Below, piece by piece: positions 35,135 through 47,149 of a stretch of DNA of 64,000 bases (positions within the stretch are counted from its first letter, which is position 1; each line of letters opens with the position of its first letter). Both the position numbers and the translations under genes were made by a program. This DNA is from Acanthopleura granulata (taxonomy: Eukaryota; Mollusca; Polyplacophora; Chitonida; Chitonidae). The stretch spans positions 41,220,252 through 41,284,251 of the forward strand of contig JABBOT010000001.1 in NCBI GenBank assembly GCA_016165875.1. Direction: 5' to 3'. The notes under the pieces are model-generated. The model worked only from the letters and a program-made list of their open reading frames with translations. It was not told where the DNA came from and did no database searches.

Positions 35135-35587
35135 CGGACTCTGGAGCCTGCGTCACACTTATCCACTTGTCCCTTGTCTTGGAATCGTCATCGAGGAGCG
35201 TGATAAAGGGAACGAACTCCTACTGCCATGTGGCAACATGCAGAATCGACTTACACGCGTAGGTCATAATATGAACAAGCGTTCATCATGTGCTACACAT
35301 CATATGTTACAAAGAGAAAGATCAGTTAAAGGTCCAAGAAGCACAAGGACCTATTTTATTTTAAAGACACTTCAAGTTTGACTTGAACTTGACTTTCCAA
35401 CTATATACTGCACAAGCCACAGGAGGGCCTATATGAATATTGTTGAATATTTCTATTGCTGATGGCATGTCGATTACCGATTCCGCACGTATACATTAAC
35501 CCTAAAATATTGTTTTATTGAATGTTGTATACATTAGCCAAGGACACTGTATACATAATACACATTCCCAACAGTTTTTTCACATGT

Positions 35588-35625
35588 ATTTAAATATTCA
35601 TGAGTATGGCGTAAAACACCTTTCA
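35588..35625 (+). mobile_element. SINE 3' tail fragment
   Basis: ATTCATGAGTATGGCGTAAA followed by ACACC matches the common SINE tail; the rest is absent. Confidence 0.55.
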
Positions 35626-35937
35626 GGTAGAAGCATAAATAAGTTTCTATTGTAACTCTTCCCTGCGATGTTTTCTAGACCCTACATGCAAGTGCTAGGC
35701 AATATGTCACACGTGGATAATTTGATAATTTATAACACACCATGCACGGTTATACATGGCATGGAACTTTTGGCAAACGCTATGACCGCACAAATATGGC
35801 AGCGTGTAAACCTACTTATATATGACGCAAAATTCGTGTTCAGTTCCGAGTCTGTATTGTGATACATATTACTTTAATATCAGCAATTAACACTTTTCTA
35901 GTGGCGCTCCACATATTTATTATATTTACATGATTTT

Positions 35938-36290
35938 TGTTCAACGCAATACTCAAGAATTTTTCACCTACAATTGTTGTCATTTTTGTGAGTGGAGAAC
36001 ACCAGAGGGGCCGGCGAAAACCTCCGTTGGAAAGTTAGTGACACTTTCCCACATGTGACGTACAGAATACACCAGTGCTGTGTGGTCGACCACTTACCGT
36101 CACGAAGAGCCCCAAAAATACCGTTTACAAAGACCGGTTCAAACTGTACGGCGAATTCCCTGGCCAGGTCGGGGCTTGAACCCATCCCCTCTTATGCCCA
36201 AGTCCTTGAAAGACAAGTGTCGCTGGACAGTAGACACCCCCAAGCGCCAAACGACGACCTGTTCCCTCAGAGTATAGTATAAGAGGATAC
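35938..36290 (-). mobile_element. SINE family 2 (different head and body, same 3' tail)
   Basis: Read on the minus strand. The head has a B box GGGTTCAAGCCC (~36169-36181) and a longer body with GTGGTCGACCACACAGCAC, TTTCCAACGGAGGTTTTCGC and CGGCCCCTCTGGTGTTCTCC. It ends GAAAAATTCTTGAGTATTGC then GTTGAACA, which aligns with the family 1 tail GAAATATTCTTGAGTACGGC. The A box is unclear. Confidence 0.6.
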
Positions 36291-36299
36291 AGGCCGTTG

Positions 36300-36831
36300 A
36301 AAACCTTGTTCTTCCAGGTGTCATCTATGACGGCATGTGGCTCCTGTACTTGCTGTCATTAGATTAGTGTTTCTGTGAGACAGTAGAAGTATTAAAGGAG
36401 AAGAAACCATGAAAGCATTGTCTAATCTGATAAAAGGGCGTGGAAAGTTTTTTCTTTGCAGATATAGTCTTTAATATTTAGTTTCATTTTCACTTTCTGG
36501 ATAAAAGAGTATTTGAAAGTATTTTTCATGGGTGGTTTTTTGGTACCACTTCTGGTGTATATTGTCTTTGCGTAATATATATATATGAGTTATATATGAG
36601 TTATATCTTAAGACATCGGCCAAACCCTTGCAGTGAATGACAGCATGGACAGCATGGACGCTGCCTAATAATGCCTAATATATATATTTAACACAGCCGA
36701 CTCGTCCGGTATCGAACCTTAGTCGAACATGCATGAGCAAAATCCACACAGAATTTTGGACCCATAAAGTGATCGGATTACCTAGTGGATTTCCGTGTTT
36801 GTCGTGCCTTGGATTGTGTTTTACACAATGC
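36300..36831. other. Intergenic sequence
   Basis: Contains a short (AT)n tract and a duplicated ATGAGTTATATATGAGTTAT word (~36586). No gene recognised. Confidence 0.4.
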
Positions 36832-37100
36832 CGACGTATTTATATTTATTTACGTATTTGATTGGTGTTTTACTCAGGAATATTTCATTTACACGACGGC
36901 GGCCAGCATTATGATGGGAGGAAATCGGCCAGAGCCGGGGGAAAATCCACGACCATCGGCAAGTTGCTGGCGGATCTTCCCACATACGACCGGAGAGGAA
37001 GTCAGTGTGATCGTATTAGTGAGAGGCACCTGGGGTTATTACGTTGCGAAAGCGCGCTAATTCTTTCCTCGGCCACGGAGGCCTCTACGACGTATATATA
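36832..37100 (-). mobile_element. SINE family 1 with 13-bp target-site duplication
   Basis: The element is 36845-37087, flanked by CGACGTATTTATA (36832-36844) and CGACGTATATATA (37088-37100), 12 of 13 matching. The body is complete from tail to a tRNA-like head ending CTCGGCCACGGAGGCCTC. Confidence 0.88.
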
Positions 37101-37315
37101 TGGTGCCGCCGCTGTGGTCACCGCTCTATATTCCCCATCGCTGGCTTGCTCTCCTCCAGCACGTGGGAAGGTCTGCCAGCAACCTGCGGACGCTTCTGGG
37201 TTTACCCCAAGGTTCTGCCAGGTTTCCTCCAACCATAATGCTGGTCACCGTCGTATAAATGAAATATTCTTGAGTACGGCGTAAAACACTAACAAATAAA
37301 TAAATAAATAAATAT
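37101..37315 (+). mobile_element. SINE family 1, 5'-truncated, head-to-head with its neighbour
   Basis: Starts in the body (GGCTTGCTCTCCTCCAGCAC), then GTGGGAAGGTCTGCCAGCAA, CATAATGCTGGTCACCGTCG, and a good tail GAAATATTCTTGAGTACGGC, GTAAAACACTAAC, (AAAT)n. Confidence 0.88.
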
Positions 37316-38021
37316 TCCACGTCCCCAGTTACAAAACAGCCTGATTACTAGGTCACCAAAGGCAAATTTAATATGGCACACTGAAGTATATGTGAGCAGA
37401 AGTCTGTTAGCGGCATGATGGTCAAAGTTATAACCACAAATTAATTCAGTAATATTCCCAAGATGATTAACATATGGATGGCGCTATTGACCTTGGAGTA
37501 TCCATGAGGAGATAAGCAAGCCACCATGCCGTGCAGTAATTAAGGTATTTTACTTAATCGTATGAAGAACACCAATTATTCCATGGCGTTCAACAGCTGG
37601 ATAATTCTTTTGATCCACGGTATATATCCATTTGGGGCGACATTCACACCATGTCATCAAGGTATTGTACATAATAGGAAAAAAATTGTTTGAATGACAC
37701 TCTTGATCCATGCTATGTATCTACTGGACGAGACGGTCATATGTCGATGGCGTCATCCACATTGACCAATACAATGCCCTCTTTGCGACGAGGCGAGAAA
37801 AGCTTACAACATGCAAGCCCCAATCAGAAACGGATGAACCCGTTAGATCAACGGAAAGGTAATCCGTCATCCTTGAAATAATGGAAGTAAAGGGAAGATT
37901 TTTTCCTGGGTACTGGTACGCCCAGTAGCCCACCCCGGTATTCTCTATTCTCTGGACATTGGTGGCAAGTGACCTTGTGTGGTCTTGTAAGAAGTTCCCT
38001 GAAACCACTCACCAATATATT
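37316..38021. other. Intergenic sequence
   Basis: No recognised feature. Confidence 0.4.
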
Positions 38022-38150
38022 TATTCATTTGATTTTGGTGTTTTACGCCGTACTCAAGAATATTTCACTCATACGACGGCGGGCCTTCCCACATACGGCC
38101 GGAGATCATTACACCGCGCAGGCGCACACACTCTCGGCCACGGATTCCTT
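38022..38150 (-). mobile_element. SINE family 1, internally deleted
   Basis: Tail TTTTACGCCGTACTCAAGAA, TATTTCACTCATACGACGGC joins directly to GGGCCTTCCCACATACGGCC, skipping the middle of the body, then a rump of the head (CTCGGCCACGG). Confidence 0.8.
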
Positions 38151-38159
38151 CTTCAACAA

Positions 38160-38303
38160 TATAACATATCCCAAAGTTTGCCAGTGACTGGCCAGGGACC
38201 AGTGGTTTTTTCTGAGCCGTTGAGTTTCCTCAAACCATGATTATAAAACTGTATGGCCGCCGTCTTTCAAATAAATAAGTAAATAAATCAATAAGTAAAT
38301 AAA
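38160..38303 (+). mobile_element. SINE-like fragment, head-to-head with the previous one
   Basis: CCAGTGACTGGCCAGGGACC, TTTCCTCAAACCATGATTAT, TGGCCGCCGTC, (AAAT)n. A diverged 3' half on the plus strand. Confidence 0.6.
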
Positions 38304-40667
38304 TCGTCCTACATTTTTAAAACAATTCCCCCCAAAGCTATATAATGGTTGCTTCGGGAGGTCAAAGTGTCTATAAATGAGAGGCGAATGCAGGGGATAC
38401 AGAACCATCATGAATCCTAAGTGGAGTTTCCATGAGACAGAATACCTTTTCGTCCTAAATACATGGATTCTCCGGGATAAAAAATGGCGCTAGTGCATGA
38501 CTACCATATCGATGTGTATCGACGTTCAATACATGTTATACACCGTTGTCATGAAAGTGTTCAGATGACTAGTGATACGTATGAGCATTAAAATCAAATC
38601 ACAGGTAAGAATGAAAGATTTCAACAAATACGATATGATCAGGACAGTTAACGATATATGATTGACGTCGTCAGCTTTTTTTCTCGTAACATCATGCAGT
38701 CTCAAGGAAGACGGTAAAATTGAGGGAATGAAATCTGCAAATATATAAATGACCAAAGTCTGCATGATGGTTTCTTCACGCCGACAACCACACAAAAACT
38801 GTGCCATCACTCGTGGATTCCCCGGAGTTACGTATACCTTGCAGAGCAGATGGCTTATTCTTAAGGGTAAACCTTGATGAATTGGTTTCTTCTTGGTTAA
38901 ATATATACAGAAAGGCTATACCAGAGACTGTATGGAAGCTGTTCATTGTGGTCGCCTATGACAACAAAGTGATGTCCCTTTGTGACGTGACACCTCCGGT
39001 ATATGGCACGTTAGGGTCACACTGCACAATTTAACATGGGATGGTATATACAATATTAAACATTTATCAAAAACGATGAAATAATAGGCAACAGAAACGA
39101 ATTCCGACTGTAGATCTGAACACATAAGCTGCTATGTTAGCCTAAGGGACAGGGAATTGGCCCTATCATGCCGTAAAACGGCGACGTCATTTCGCAGAAG
39201 TTGAAGTCTATAGTTCTGTTGGGAAATATCGAGAAAAAAATGCACTGACTGAACATATACCCAAAATGACAGAAATATGTCCTAATAATATCATTCTTAT
39301 GAGCAGCTACACCCAAAATATACCTTTAAGCTGCATAAAATATAATTTCCTGCAACATGTTATGTCACACCTCCCAAGATGTGCTAATCTTCAAAAGGTT
39401 CTCTTTTTGCACTAAAATGTTCAAAATATGTATAAACAGTGACTTTTGACCCCAATATTCACCCAGTCGAAAGCCACCATGCTCTATACCGCAGCCAAAG
39501 CGACGTCGCTTTGTTGTTGCAACGACGTAACTCGAAGCTTGCGTATTGATCTTCAACGAACGTTAGATCATAAGCGGCAGTACGAGCGTCATCGACCGCC
39601 TATAGACACTAAGTTCCATGGACAGTGAGAACGTTTATTCTACGAAAGCCTTTTATCCATGACCTTGTTTGAACCCGCATCCCTTGTATCTTAAAGACTG
39701 AAAGGCAAGCACCGTAGTCACTCGGTCAAGAGCCGTATTAGCGCCCGCATTAAGGTAAATCCATCACATGTAAGCAGGGAATAAGGTTTGTCTGATGTGA
39801 TCCAAGGGTGTAAATATCCATGTACCGTAAGCCTATTAGCTACACGGCCGCATTTCCAATCCCAACACAGCTAATGTGTTTGCCATTAACAACGGCGCCG
39901 AGTCCATAGATGGAAATACTTTCCTAGGAACAATAAAATGCCTGTATTGAATGTTTCTATCTGGAATCATATTTTGATTATTTCTGTAGCGGAATATCCA
40001 TTTGTCTGTTGTGCATATTAGGTTTTGGGATTAAGCCAATACCACTCCACGGCAGCTCTACAGGCTTTCAACACGATCTTCCAACTGATGCGAGTATAGT
40101 GAAATATTACAATATGTGCTTTGTGATGACGATATAATACTGAGAGCCAGGATTAATGAAAGCCCATAGGAATGTCCAGACATTTTACGATATCGGTGCT
40201 CCTTTTTTCGAGGCTCCTGCAAGAGAAGTGTCATAAATGAAATCATACGACCGTAAAACCAGCGACTGTATTTTAAAGATAACATATACACCCGTTGGCA
40301 CAAACTCATAAAATAACTGACTAAGCTAAATTTGTTTGCATGTGGGTGTTGTTGTATTGAAAAAAGGGATTGCAGAAAAATGCAATAAAATAGAGATGAA
40401 AAATGTTGCTTTTGGCGGATTTTTTTTCATGGGAAAGCCAAATTATGCTATTAAATTGAACTGAATCGTGGCGTTCATGTGAAATATCCGAGAGAGGGAA
40501 TGGTGGATTTACAACCTATGAAAATCTGACTTAAAAGATAAGAATGGAAAACCTCAAAGCTAAGGAGGTTTGCATTGCTGAGTGATTTTTTTGTAGCCGC
40601 GTACTATAAGAGCTCAGTGAAGACGACCATTTTGATTACCATCCCTTGACGTCGTCCTAGTACATAG
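38304..40667. other. Intergenic sequence with a tRNA-like relic
   Basis: No gene recognised. On the minus strand at 39663-39729 an A-box-like TTGACCGAGTGACTACGG and a B-box GCGGGTTCAAA suggest a SINE head related to family 2. Confidence 0.45.
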
Positions 40668-40867
40668 GCCCGTCGCTAGCGCAGCGCAATGACCAAGGAG
40701 CCGCTCACCATGCAGTACTGTCGCTCTGAGTTCGGATCCAGCTCATGCTGGCTTCTCCTCCGTCCGTGCGTGGGAAGGACAGCATTTTCAGGATGGTCGT
40801 CGGTTTCCTCTTTTTCCATCTTGTTAATGAAATATTCGCTAATGCGGCGTGAAATATCAATCAAATA
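40668..40867 (+). mobile_element. SINE family 1, diverged copy
   Basis: CTCTGAGTTCGGATCCAGCT (B box), CATGCTGGCTTCTCCTCCGT, GCGTGGGAAGG, GGTTTCCTC, then tail GAAATATTCGCTAATGCGGC and ATCAATCAAATAG. Confidence 0.75.
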
Positions 40868-41095
40868 GATGTATAGACTGGTCTCTGAGCAGTGAGGTTG
40901 CAGGCTCCAATCCAACTCTCGTTGGTCCAACGGTGGCTTTGAGAGGAAGATTGTCTTTTACCTAGTGATTGATGCCCCCCTCCCCTTCCTGTTATCCCGC
41001 ACCCATAAACTTCTGTGACACAGTATATATAAGCTAAATGAAATATTCATGAGCATGCCGTGAAACACCAATCAAATAAATATATTCATACATTT
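40868..41095 (+). mobile_element. SINE, diverged copy in tandem with the previous one
   Basis: TTGCAGGCTCCAATCCAACT (B-box-like) and a tail GAAATATTCATGAGCATGCC, GTGAAACACCAATCAAATAA. The body is poorly matched, so it may be another subfamily. Confidence 0.6.
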
Positions 41096-41167
41096 TGGAA
41101 ACATTGTATATATGTTTTGAATACAGTGTGGCAGGTAAGATATTTTTTAGCTGTATTGTGAGAACTA

Positions 41168-41458
41168 GATTCTCAAGTATTTATTTATTTATTTGATTGG
41201 TGTTTGACGCCTTACTCAAGAATATTTCATTTATACGACGGCAACCAGCATTATGATGGGAGGTAACCGGGCAGAGCCTGGGGGAAACACAGGACCATCT
41301 GTACGATGCTGGCGGACCTTCCCAAGTGCGGCCGTAGAGGAAGCCGGCATGAGCTGAACTTCAACTCACAGCGACGGCGTAGGTGGGAGGCTTCTGGGTC
41401 ATTAAACTGCTCTAGCACGCTAAGCATCTGAGCCACGGAGGCCCCGATTCTCAAGTAT
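41168..41458 (-). mobile_element. SINE family 1 with perfect 13-bp target-site duplication
   Basis: The element is 41181-41445, flanked by GATTCTCAAGTAT at 41168-41180 and 41446-41458. Complete body and head ending TGAGCCACGGAGGCCCC. The best dated insertion in the window. Confidence 0.93.
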
Positions 41459-42096
41459 ACTGAAATTTTAAAGGCCAAATCCCACATCTGTTTACCGGTA
41501 CTTCTTTTCAATCCAAAATGAAGGATTCGAATCGACAATACAGCAAGATCCGCTCTGTATCTTGCACCAGAACAATTATCATAAAAACAAATCCTATCCA
41601 AATTGTTGACTATGACATGTCTACTTAAATGTAAAACAGAAATGCAGTCATCCGATTTCAAGGATTTCAGAAGACATTATCAATAAGTTGCGCACATAAT
41701 CCCATAAATAAACTGCAAAATACATATTCAGATATAATATCCAGGTAAAATTCAAACAGACTTCTCTCGTGCAAGAATTACAGAGGTTCAGGTATATAGA
41801 TGTCAGTACCTAATGCTACCAAAAACATATATACAGTTATTAATAGTGAAAGAGAAATTATAAAAAGAACCCCGGAGGTCATTGCACATGTTGTATGCAA
41901 CCTGCCGACGGATCCATATTAAGTTATATGGATGGTTCATGATGGTGTACGATTATTATATTTGTGATTCCAGGTTGAATTGATTATTGTATATCTCGAG
42001 AGGCGGTCATAAACATATTTTGTGTATATGTGAAGGGGAATTAAAGTAGATGAAGTAAAGCCTATATATTACAATTTCTAGGCAAAGTAAAATAAA

Positions 42097-42140
<44 letters not shown>

Positions 42141-42831
42141 GTGAAGAAACTATACTATTCGCTCACAGGGATAAGATGACCATTTACATCACTTCATAGT
42201 TTCTACAAGAACGACATGAACTTAGTCTGTACGTGTTTTTGAATTATTTCCATCTGCGGAGATAGCGATACCACGGCACGGGGGCGGCGCTAGTGAACGG
42301 CTTTCCGCGTGCTCGGCACTAAACTCTTTCCTCAGATTGAGACCGCAGCGGGAACTTCCGAGGCTCTGTACCAAGCGGAAATCTCTTCCTGAGATCTAAT
42401 CTCCATTGTCCCTGAGGTCTTTCTAATCTTTCCCTCTCCGCACTCAGGGCTACAGGCTATATCGCCATTTACCCCTTAAAGAAAAAGTCGAAAAGTGTTA
42501 CACGCCGAATAACGGTATATTGAATGGATTTAGAGGGTCATTGGCTGATAGAACAGCAATTACAGGGAGAAAAGAATAATCCATGTGAGACTACCCGGTT
42601 AAATCCGAGATTACACCTCCGCGTGCAACTAAGCAAGCGTCTTTAATAGACCGTTGTATTCTATGATGGCAGCTTGGAACAAAAACTGCTCAAGTGTGTT
42701 TTTCAGTGAGTTGCGTGCTTTCTGCATTGAAAAGCAAACTATCTGTAGGATTTTACTAATTACAGTGGCGTGCCGCGACACGTCATATATACAGTGTGTT
42801 GCGTGGTACATTTATAATGTTATTCCAAATC
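41459..42831. other. Intergenic sequence with (TA)n
   Basis: Includes a (TA)n microsatellite at 42100-42138 and a GC-rich patch at 42255-42370. No coding similarity recognised in the patch. Confidence 0.5.
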
Positions 42832-42884
42832 TGGCTAAGTGGTTAAATCGTCTACGACGATGGTGTGAGAAGGGTCCCAATCCC
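42832..42884 (+). mobile_element. tRNA-like sequence (SINE head relic)
   Basis: A perfect A box TGGCTAAGTGG followed by TTAAATCG at 42832 and a weaker B box GGGTCCCAATCCC (42872-42884). Not a functional tRNA: the B box is off consensus and no acceptor stem is seen. Confidence 0.5.
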
Positions 42885-42927
42885 ATTTGTTGTCAGAACC
42901 AAGACTTCAGACAAAATTATAGATTGC

Positions 42928-43565
42928 TGGTATGTCCTTACTGTATGGTGTCCTTCACATAGGCCATGCACTGGCCGACTAAATATCAGCTCATTGTGAT
43001 CGAGTGGGATGACACAGGCATGATGTCTTCGGTCTGGTACGTCCTTACTGTACGGCGTCCTTAGAACAGACCATGCACTTGTCGGTTAGGTGTCAGCTCA
43101 ATCTGACAGAGATGCCATACGCATAGTGCCTTCGGTCTGGCAGGTCCTCATTGTCTTTGGCATAGGTCATGCAGTCGGGTAGGCACAGAGATGCCATGCG
43201 CATAGTGTCGGTTGCATGCACTGGTCGGTTAGGTGTCAGTACAATCTGACACAGATACCATACCTATAATGTCTCTGGTGTGGTACGTCCCTATTGTATG
43301 GCGTACTTCGCAAAGGCCATGCACTGGTCAGTTAGGTGTCAATACAATCTGACAGAGATGTCATACGCACGGTGCCTTCTGTCTGGTACGTCCTCTTTGT
43401 GTGGCGCCCTTGGCATGGACCATGCAGTCGGCTAGCCACAGAGATGCCATACACGTGGTGCCTTCTGTCTGATACGTCCTCATTGTGTGGGGTCCTTGGC
43501 ACGGACCATCCAGTCGGCTAGGCACAGAGATGCCATGCGCGTTGTGTCTTTCGATCTGGTGAGGC
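42928..43565 (+). repeat. Complex tandem array, ~70-110-bp diverged units
   Basis: About seven units built from TGGTACGTCCTTACTGTATG, GCGTCCTTGGCA, GGCCATGCACTGGTCGGTTA, GGTGTCAGTACAATCTGACA, GAGATGCCATACGCATAGTG and CCTTCGGTC. Some units lack the middle block. The unit boundaries drift, as in an old array with internal deletions. Confidence 0.85.
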
Positions 43566-43924
43566 AGCATGATAAACATGCCTGCAATGCATGGTCTGCT
43601 TCGATTAATGACCTAGAGGGTCATGCTAGGACAAAAATAATGTTACGAATTATGTTACGAAGGTGATGATGCATGCTTTCTAAAAATATGGTTTGTTCTT
43701 TTAAGTCACCCCATAAGGACCATAAAATTTCTCTTATGCCGACATAATGGTGTGATGATGGCTACACCCATAAATTCGAGCAAACCTGCGGAATGACATC
43801 GTTTTCTGTACAAACATTTCTCAATATTTATTCCTACAAAACATATCCGATGACGTCATTTCATTCCAAAACTCATAAACAAGGGAATAGCTACATACCT
43901 AAAAAATAATATAAAATGATTTTT
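43566..43924. other. Intergenic sequence
   Basis: No recognised feature. Confidence 0.4.
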
Positions 43925-44075
43925 TCAATGTTATTTATTTCCTTTCCGCGCACAAGAATGTTTTATTTATGTGACGGCATGGATGCAGGAAACCGGAGGG
44001 CCAGGACTACGTAAGCCGCTACTTGAAGCTGCAGCCAAATAAGCGACAGATGGATTCGAACTGGGCAAGGCAGTA
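43925..44075 (-). mobile_element. Diverged SINE fragment
   Basis: TTATTTATTTCCTTTCCGCG, ACAAGAATGTTTTATTTATG, TGACGGCATGGATGCAGGAA and ACCGGAGGGCC echo the family 1 tail and body; GATTCGAACTGGGC near the right end is B-box-like on the minus strand. Confidence 0.5.
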
Positions 44076-46229
44076 AAGAAATGACCGAAATAAGGTTAAT
44101 AGCGACGTTTAACCACCATTTATGAGGAAACACACACAAGGGACCATATCCATGGCTTTCACATGTGGATATATTCCCAAATCCACGCGAAGTGTCGCCT
44201 TTCCCAACAGAATCAATGCGTCTAAAATGTACCTAAAAATAACTGTCGGAAACATGTCAGGGAATATCGAATGAGACAATCTATGCCCTGTGATAACCAT
44301 TTCCGATAAAAAAACATACCCAAGCTGAACCGATTCCTGCAAATCGTTCCAAATTTATTTGAACAACTCGTGGTGGGGAAAATGTGCCCACGGACACACA
44401 TTTTACACACTATTTGCAAACGGGTTCCATTTCAAACAACGAATATATAGGTTTGATTAAATATCGAATTATTGCAGGACATGCAAATGGATATCGATGT
44501 ATACAACATTCTCAATATATCTTGTCCAAGAACAAGGACTATCCAAGTACCGGGCACAGGAAATTCATACATTATACATAGGCTTCTGAAAAACCCACTC
44601 ATTGAAGCAAATGTTAACGTGGTACATCTATGCCTTCGACGTTTATCTGCATGCGTGGCGTTATGCAATGTCCTACGTCGTAAAATAAAGCCCTTTATCA
44701 ACACCTTCAAATTCCAGTACGTGAAGAGCAGTCCAACTTCCGCGTACATAGGAGATTCTCATTTGCACATAATTTTGTGATGATAATTTCACGCACTGTG
44801 ATATGAATTGCCGTACTACACTCCAATTAACTGTTTGACCAGCTGACCTTTACTTGCACATGTGTTGTGTGGCGAATGGGATAACCATACATATGTTGTT
44901 TATTTGGTTCCCCAACTCCTTATGCGATCGTTTTTCTATACTTTGAACAGATGTACAGCGAGGTGATAATTTATATTTTCTTCCGACTTCCATTTGCACC
45001 TTTGCCATCAAATTATATCGGTATATATATAACTATCTTCCGTTATATAAACTATACACCAATAAAACGCGTAAAATACACTCCGTTGTCGGTAAACACC
45101 TGCATGCCCATCTGAAGTTAACATCTGCTTTTCTGCCTAATAAATTGGTGGTCAGTTGAACGCTGTGCCCCAGAATGTTTCACTGTAAAATATAACGGTG
45201 GTCAGATTTATGTAAGTTTAAGCGGTTACTCCTGCTATAACTGTAAATTCCGATATCTGTACCACGATAAGTTTGTGCATGGTAAAGGTATAGTTTGTTG
45301 CCGGTATAGCTTTCCATTCTGAACTGTACACAGTTTCCTGTTGGAAACTACCGCACATCGCCGGGTACCTATCAATCTTCCTGACTACAGGCAACATTGG
45401 ATACAACTAGATATGGTTTTGAATATGCAACCACAAAGGCATAAAACATAACGCCTGCAAAAAGACCAGAGCTTAAAAAGATCGAACACATGCATATGTA
45501 CGAGGCGCCACTTCTAACCTGTGGCGTTGTGCAGAAGATTTGTATACACTCGCCCGCCTTCACTGCTTGTGTTTAGATTTTAAACGATCGATCAGTGATG
45601 TTACCATTGACTTCTCCGCACTCTGAGATTAAAAATTATGAAAATGATATTGTCCAGTTAACATTTCTAATTCGCCCAATTAACTAAAGGATGTTCTTTA
45701 GTTAAACTTTGACATGCACAATTTGTATCCAAAATCAGTGTATTTTTCTCATATTTGACATGCTAATTAGGGTTTCTTTCTCAAGGCATTCAAACAACTA
45801 GGTTTTCTACGATGAAACTATTTAATATGGTTATATCCCCATGAAATTAAACATCGGCGATGGGATTATACATATGCAGGCCTATACCTATAGAGTCATG
45901 TAGTGATAATCAAAAAGGAAAAGAGAAACCATAGCATTTTCCTATCCCTGACGTAAAATTTAATATGAGGACATTCATTCCGAACTGTTTAACATGCAGA
46001 ACTGATTCCATGCTAATTCATCAGTATAATAAGTCTTTACTGAGCTATACGCGATCCGTTTACACAGTGGTCAGTATAGAGTCGCTCTATCGGCTATCCT
46101 CATAATCATGTACCATACATTCACAATGGATATAGTTTGCTCAAATGCCGCCGGATTTTTGCCTGTATAACAAGGATCACCGACTGGGCACACACAGACT
46201 GTTAACTAGACGGTCTGTGTAAGCAGTAC
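44076..46229. other. Intergenic sequence with a perfect hairpin
   Basis: Contains TTAACTAAAG-GATGTT-CTTTAGTTAA (45680-45705), a perfect 10-bp stem. Overlapping frames at 44432-44780 on both strands match nothing I know. Confidence 0.5.
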
Positions 46230-46620
46230 TCGGTATCTAAATATACTCGAACGCCTTCACTGCTCTCTCCACATGGAGATTGATCTCTTTGACCCAGACT
46301 TTATTGGCTTGATCTGTGCAGGTCTTGGTCAGTCTACATCCGGCCGATCACTGTTTCCCTCGGACCATTTGATGCTGGACCTCCCACGCAAAAGCTCATC
46401 ATACAGCTTAATCAATTTCCTTGGAAATGTTTGGTTGAATTAGCCAATAATCGGATTGGAATTAGATTGGCGTCGTGGAATTTCCTTCTCCGCTTCGCGT
46501 GCCAATAAATTCTGATATTCGGATACAATCTTGTCCCGGTTTATCTCCATTTCACTTAGTTTTCTTGCAAACCACAATCTTAAAATCATTGTCATTTTAA
46601 GTCTCATTGCCATCAGGATG
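46230..46620 (-). pseudogene. Coding-like remnant of unknown origin (stops and frameshift)
   Basis: On the minus strand, ARKLSEMEINRDKIVSEYQN and LLAREAEKEIPRRQ end at a TAA (~46439), but the same frame continues FNQTFPRKLIKLYDELLRGR, SSIKWSEGNSDRPDVD. In another frame, LTKTCTDQANKVWVKEINLH, VERAVKAFEYI follows. The phrase INLHVERA is reminiscent of the RIHVERA motif of some DDE transposases (PIF/Harbinger-like), but this is a weak resemblance. It could instead be a decayed gene or chance. Confidence 0.3.
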
Positions 46621-47149
46621 TATTGGCCTAAATAGTCTAGAAACAAATGGAAACATTATTCTACAGCTGATTCTCAAATGGCCTGCTCGTAATGGAAACC
46701 GAAATTGGCACAGCATTTATGGTTATCATGTCAGATACTTTAAGTCAAGTGCTACGCATCTGCATCGGAGGCGGTTGTTTAATGTAAATTAAAATGGAAC
46801 GCCTGTGTTAAGGCCTATAGTTTTTGTAATCCATAGCAAATAAGAAGTTCTTAAGCAAAAGACAAGAGATCCTCAAACACTGAGAGCTATAGTTAGCTCA
46901 AACGGTATTCTGAATTTGGAGATCTGTTTGGAAGATTGTCTGTCGTTTCCTACTGTAAATCCTATATTCAGTTCTAACTTAAAACATGTACGCGGTTCTC
47001 CGGGCTTTCCTGAGGCTGACAGTGGCCCCGATAAATCCATTCGGAAGACCAAAAGAGGCTCTATAGCGATAATACTATAAGATAATTAAGTTATTATCGC
47101 CGACAATCGTGCCTTGAAGATATTATTGCTGACGTCTGACTTCGGATGG
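46621..47149. other. Intergenic sequence upstream of the QPCT-like gene
   Basis: No recognised feature. Confidence 0.4.

Noticed and set aside
35016..35381. 121-codon plus-strand frame as a gene
   Set aside because: It starts in a small foldback element and has no recognised domain; composition is like the flanking DNA.
42928..43565. CRISPR-like array
   Set aside because: Repeats are long, diverged and directly abutting with no unique spacers; the host is eukaryotic. The same holds for the other tandem arrays.
43336..43579. Overlapping frames rich in repeated short peptides
   Set aside because: Produced by the tandem array at 42928-43565; frames on both strands and no similarity.
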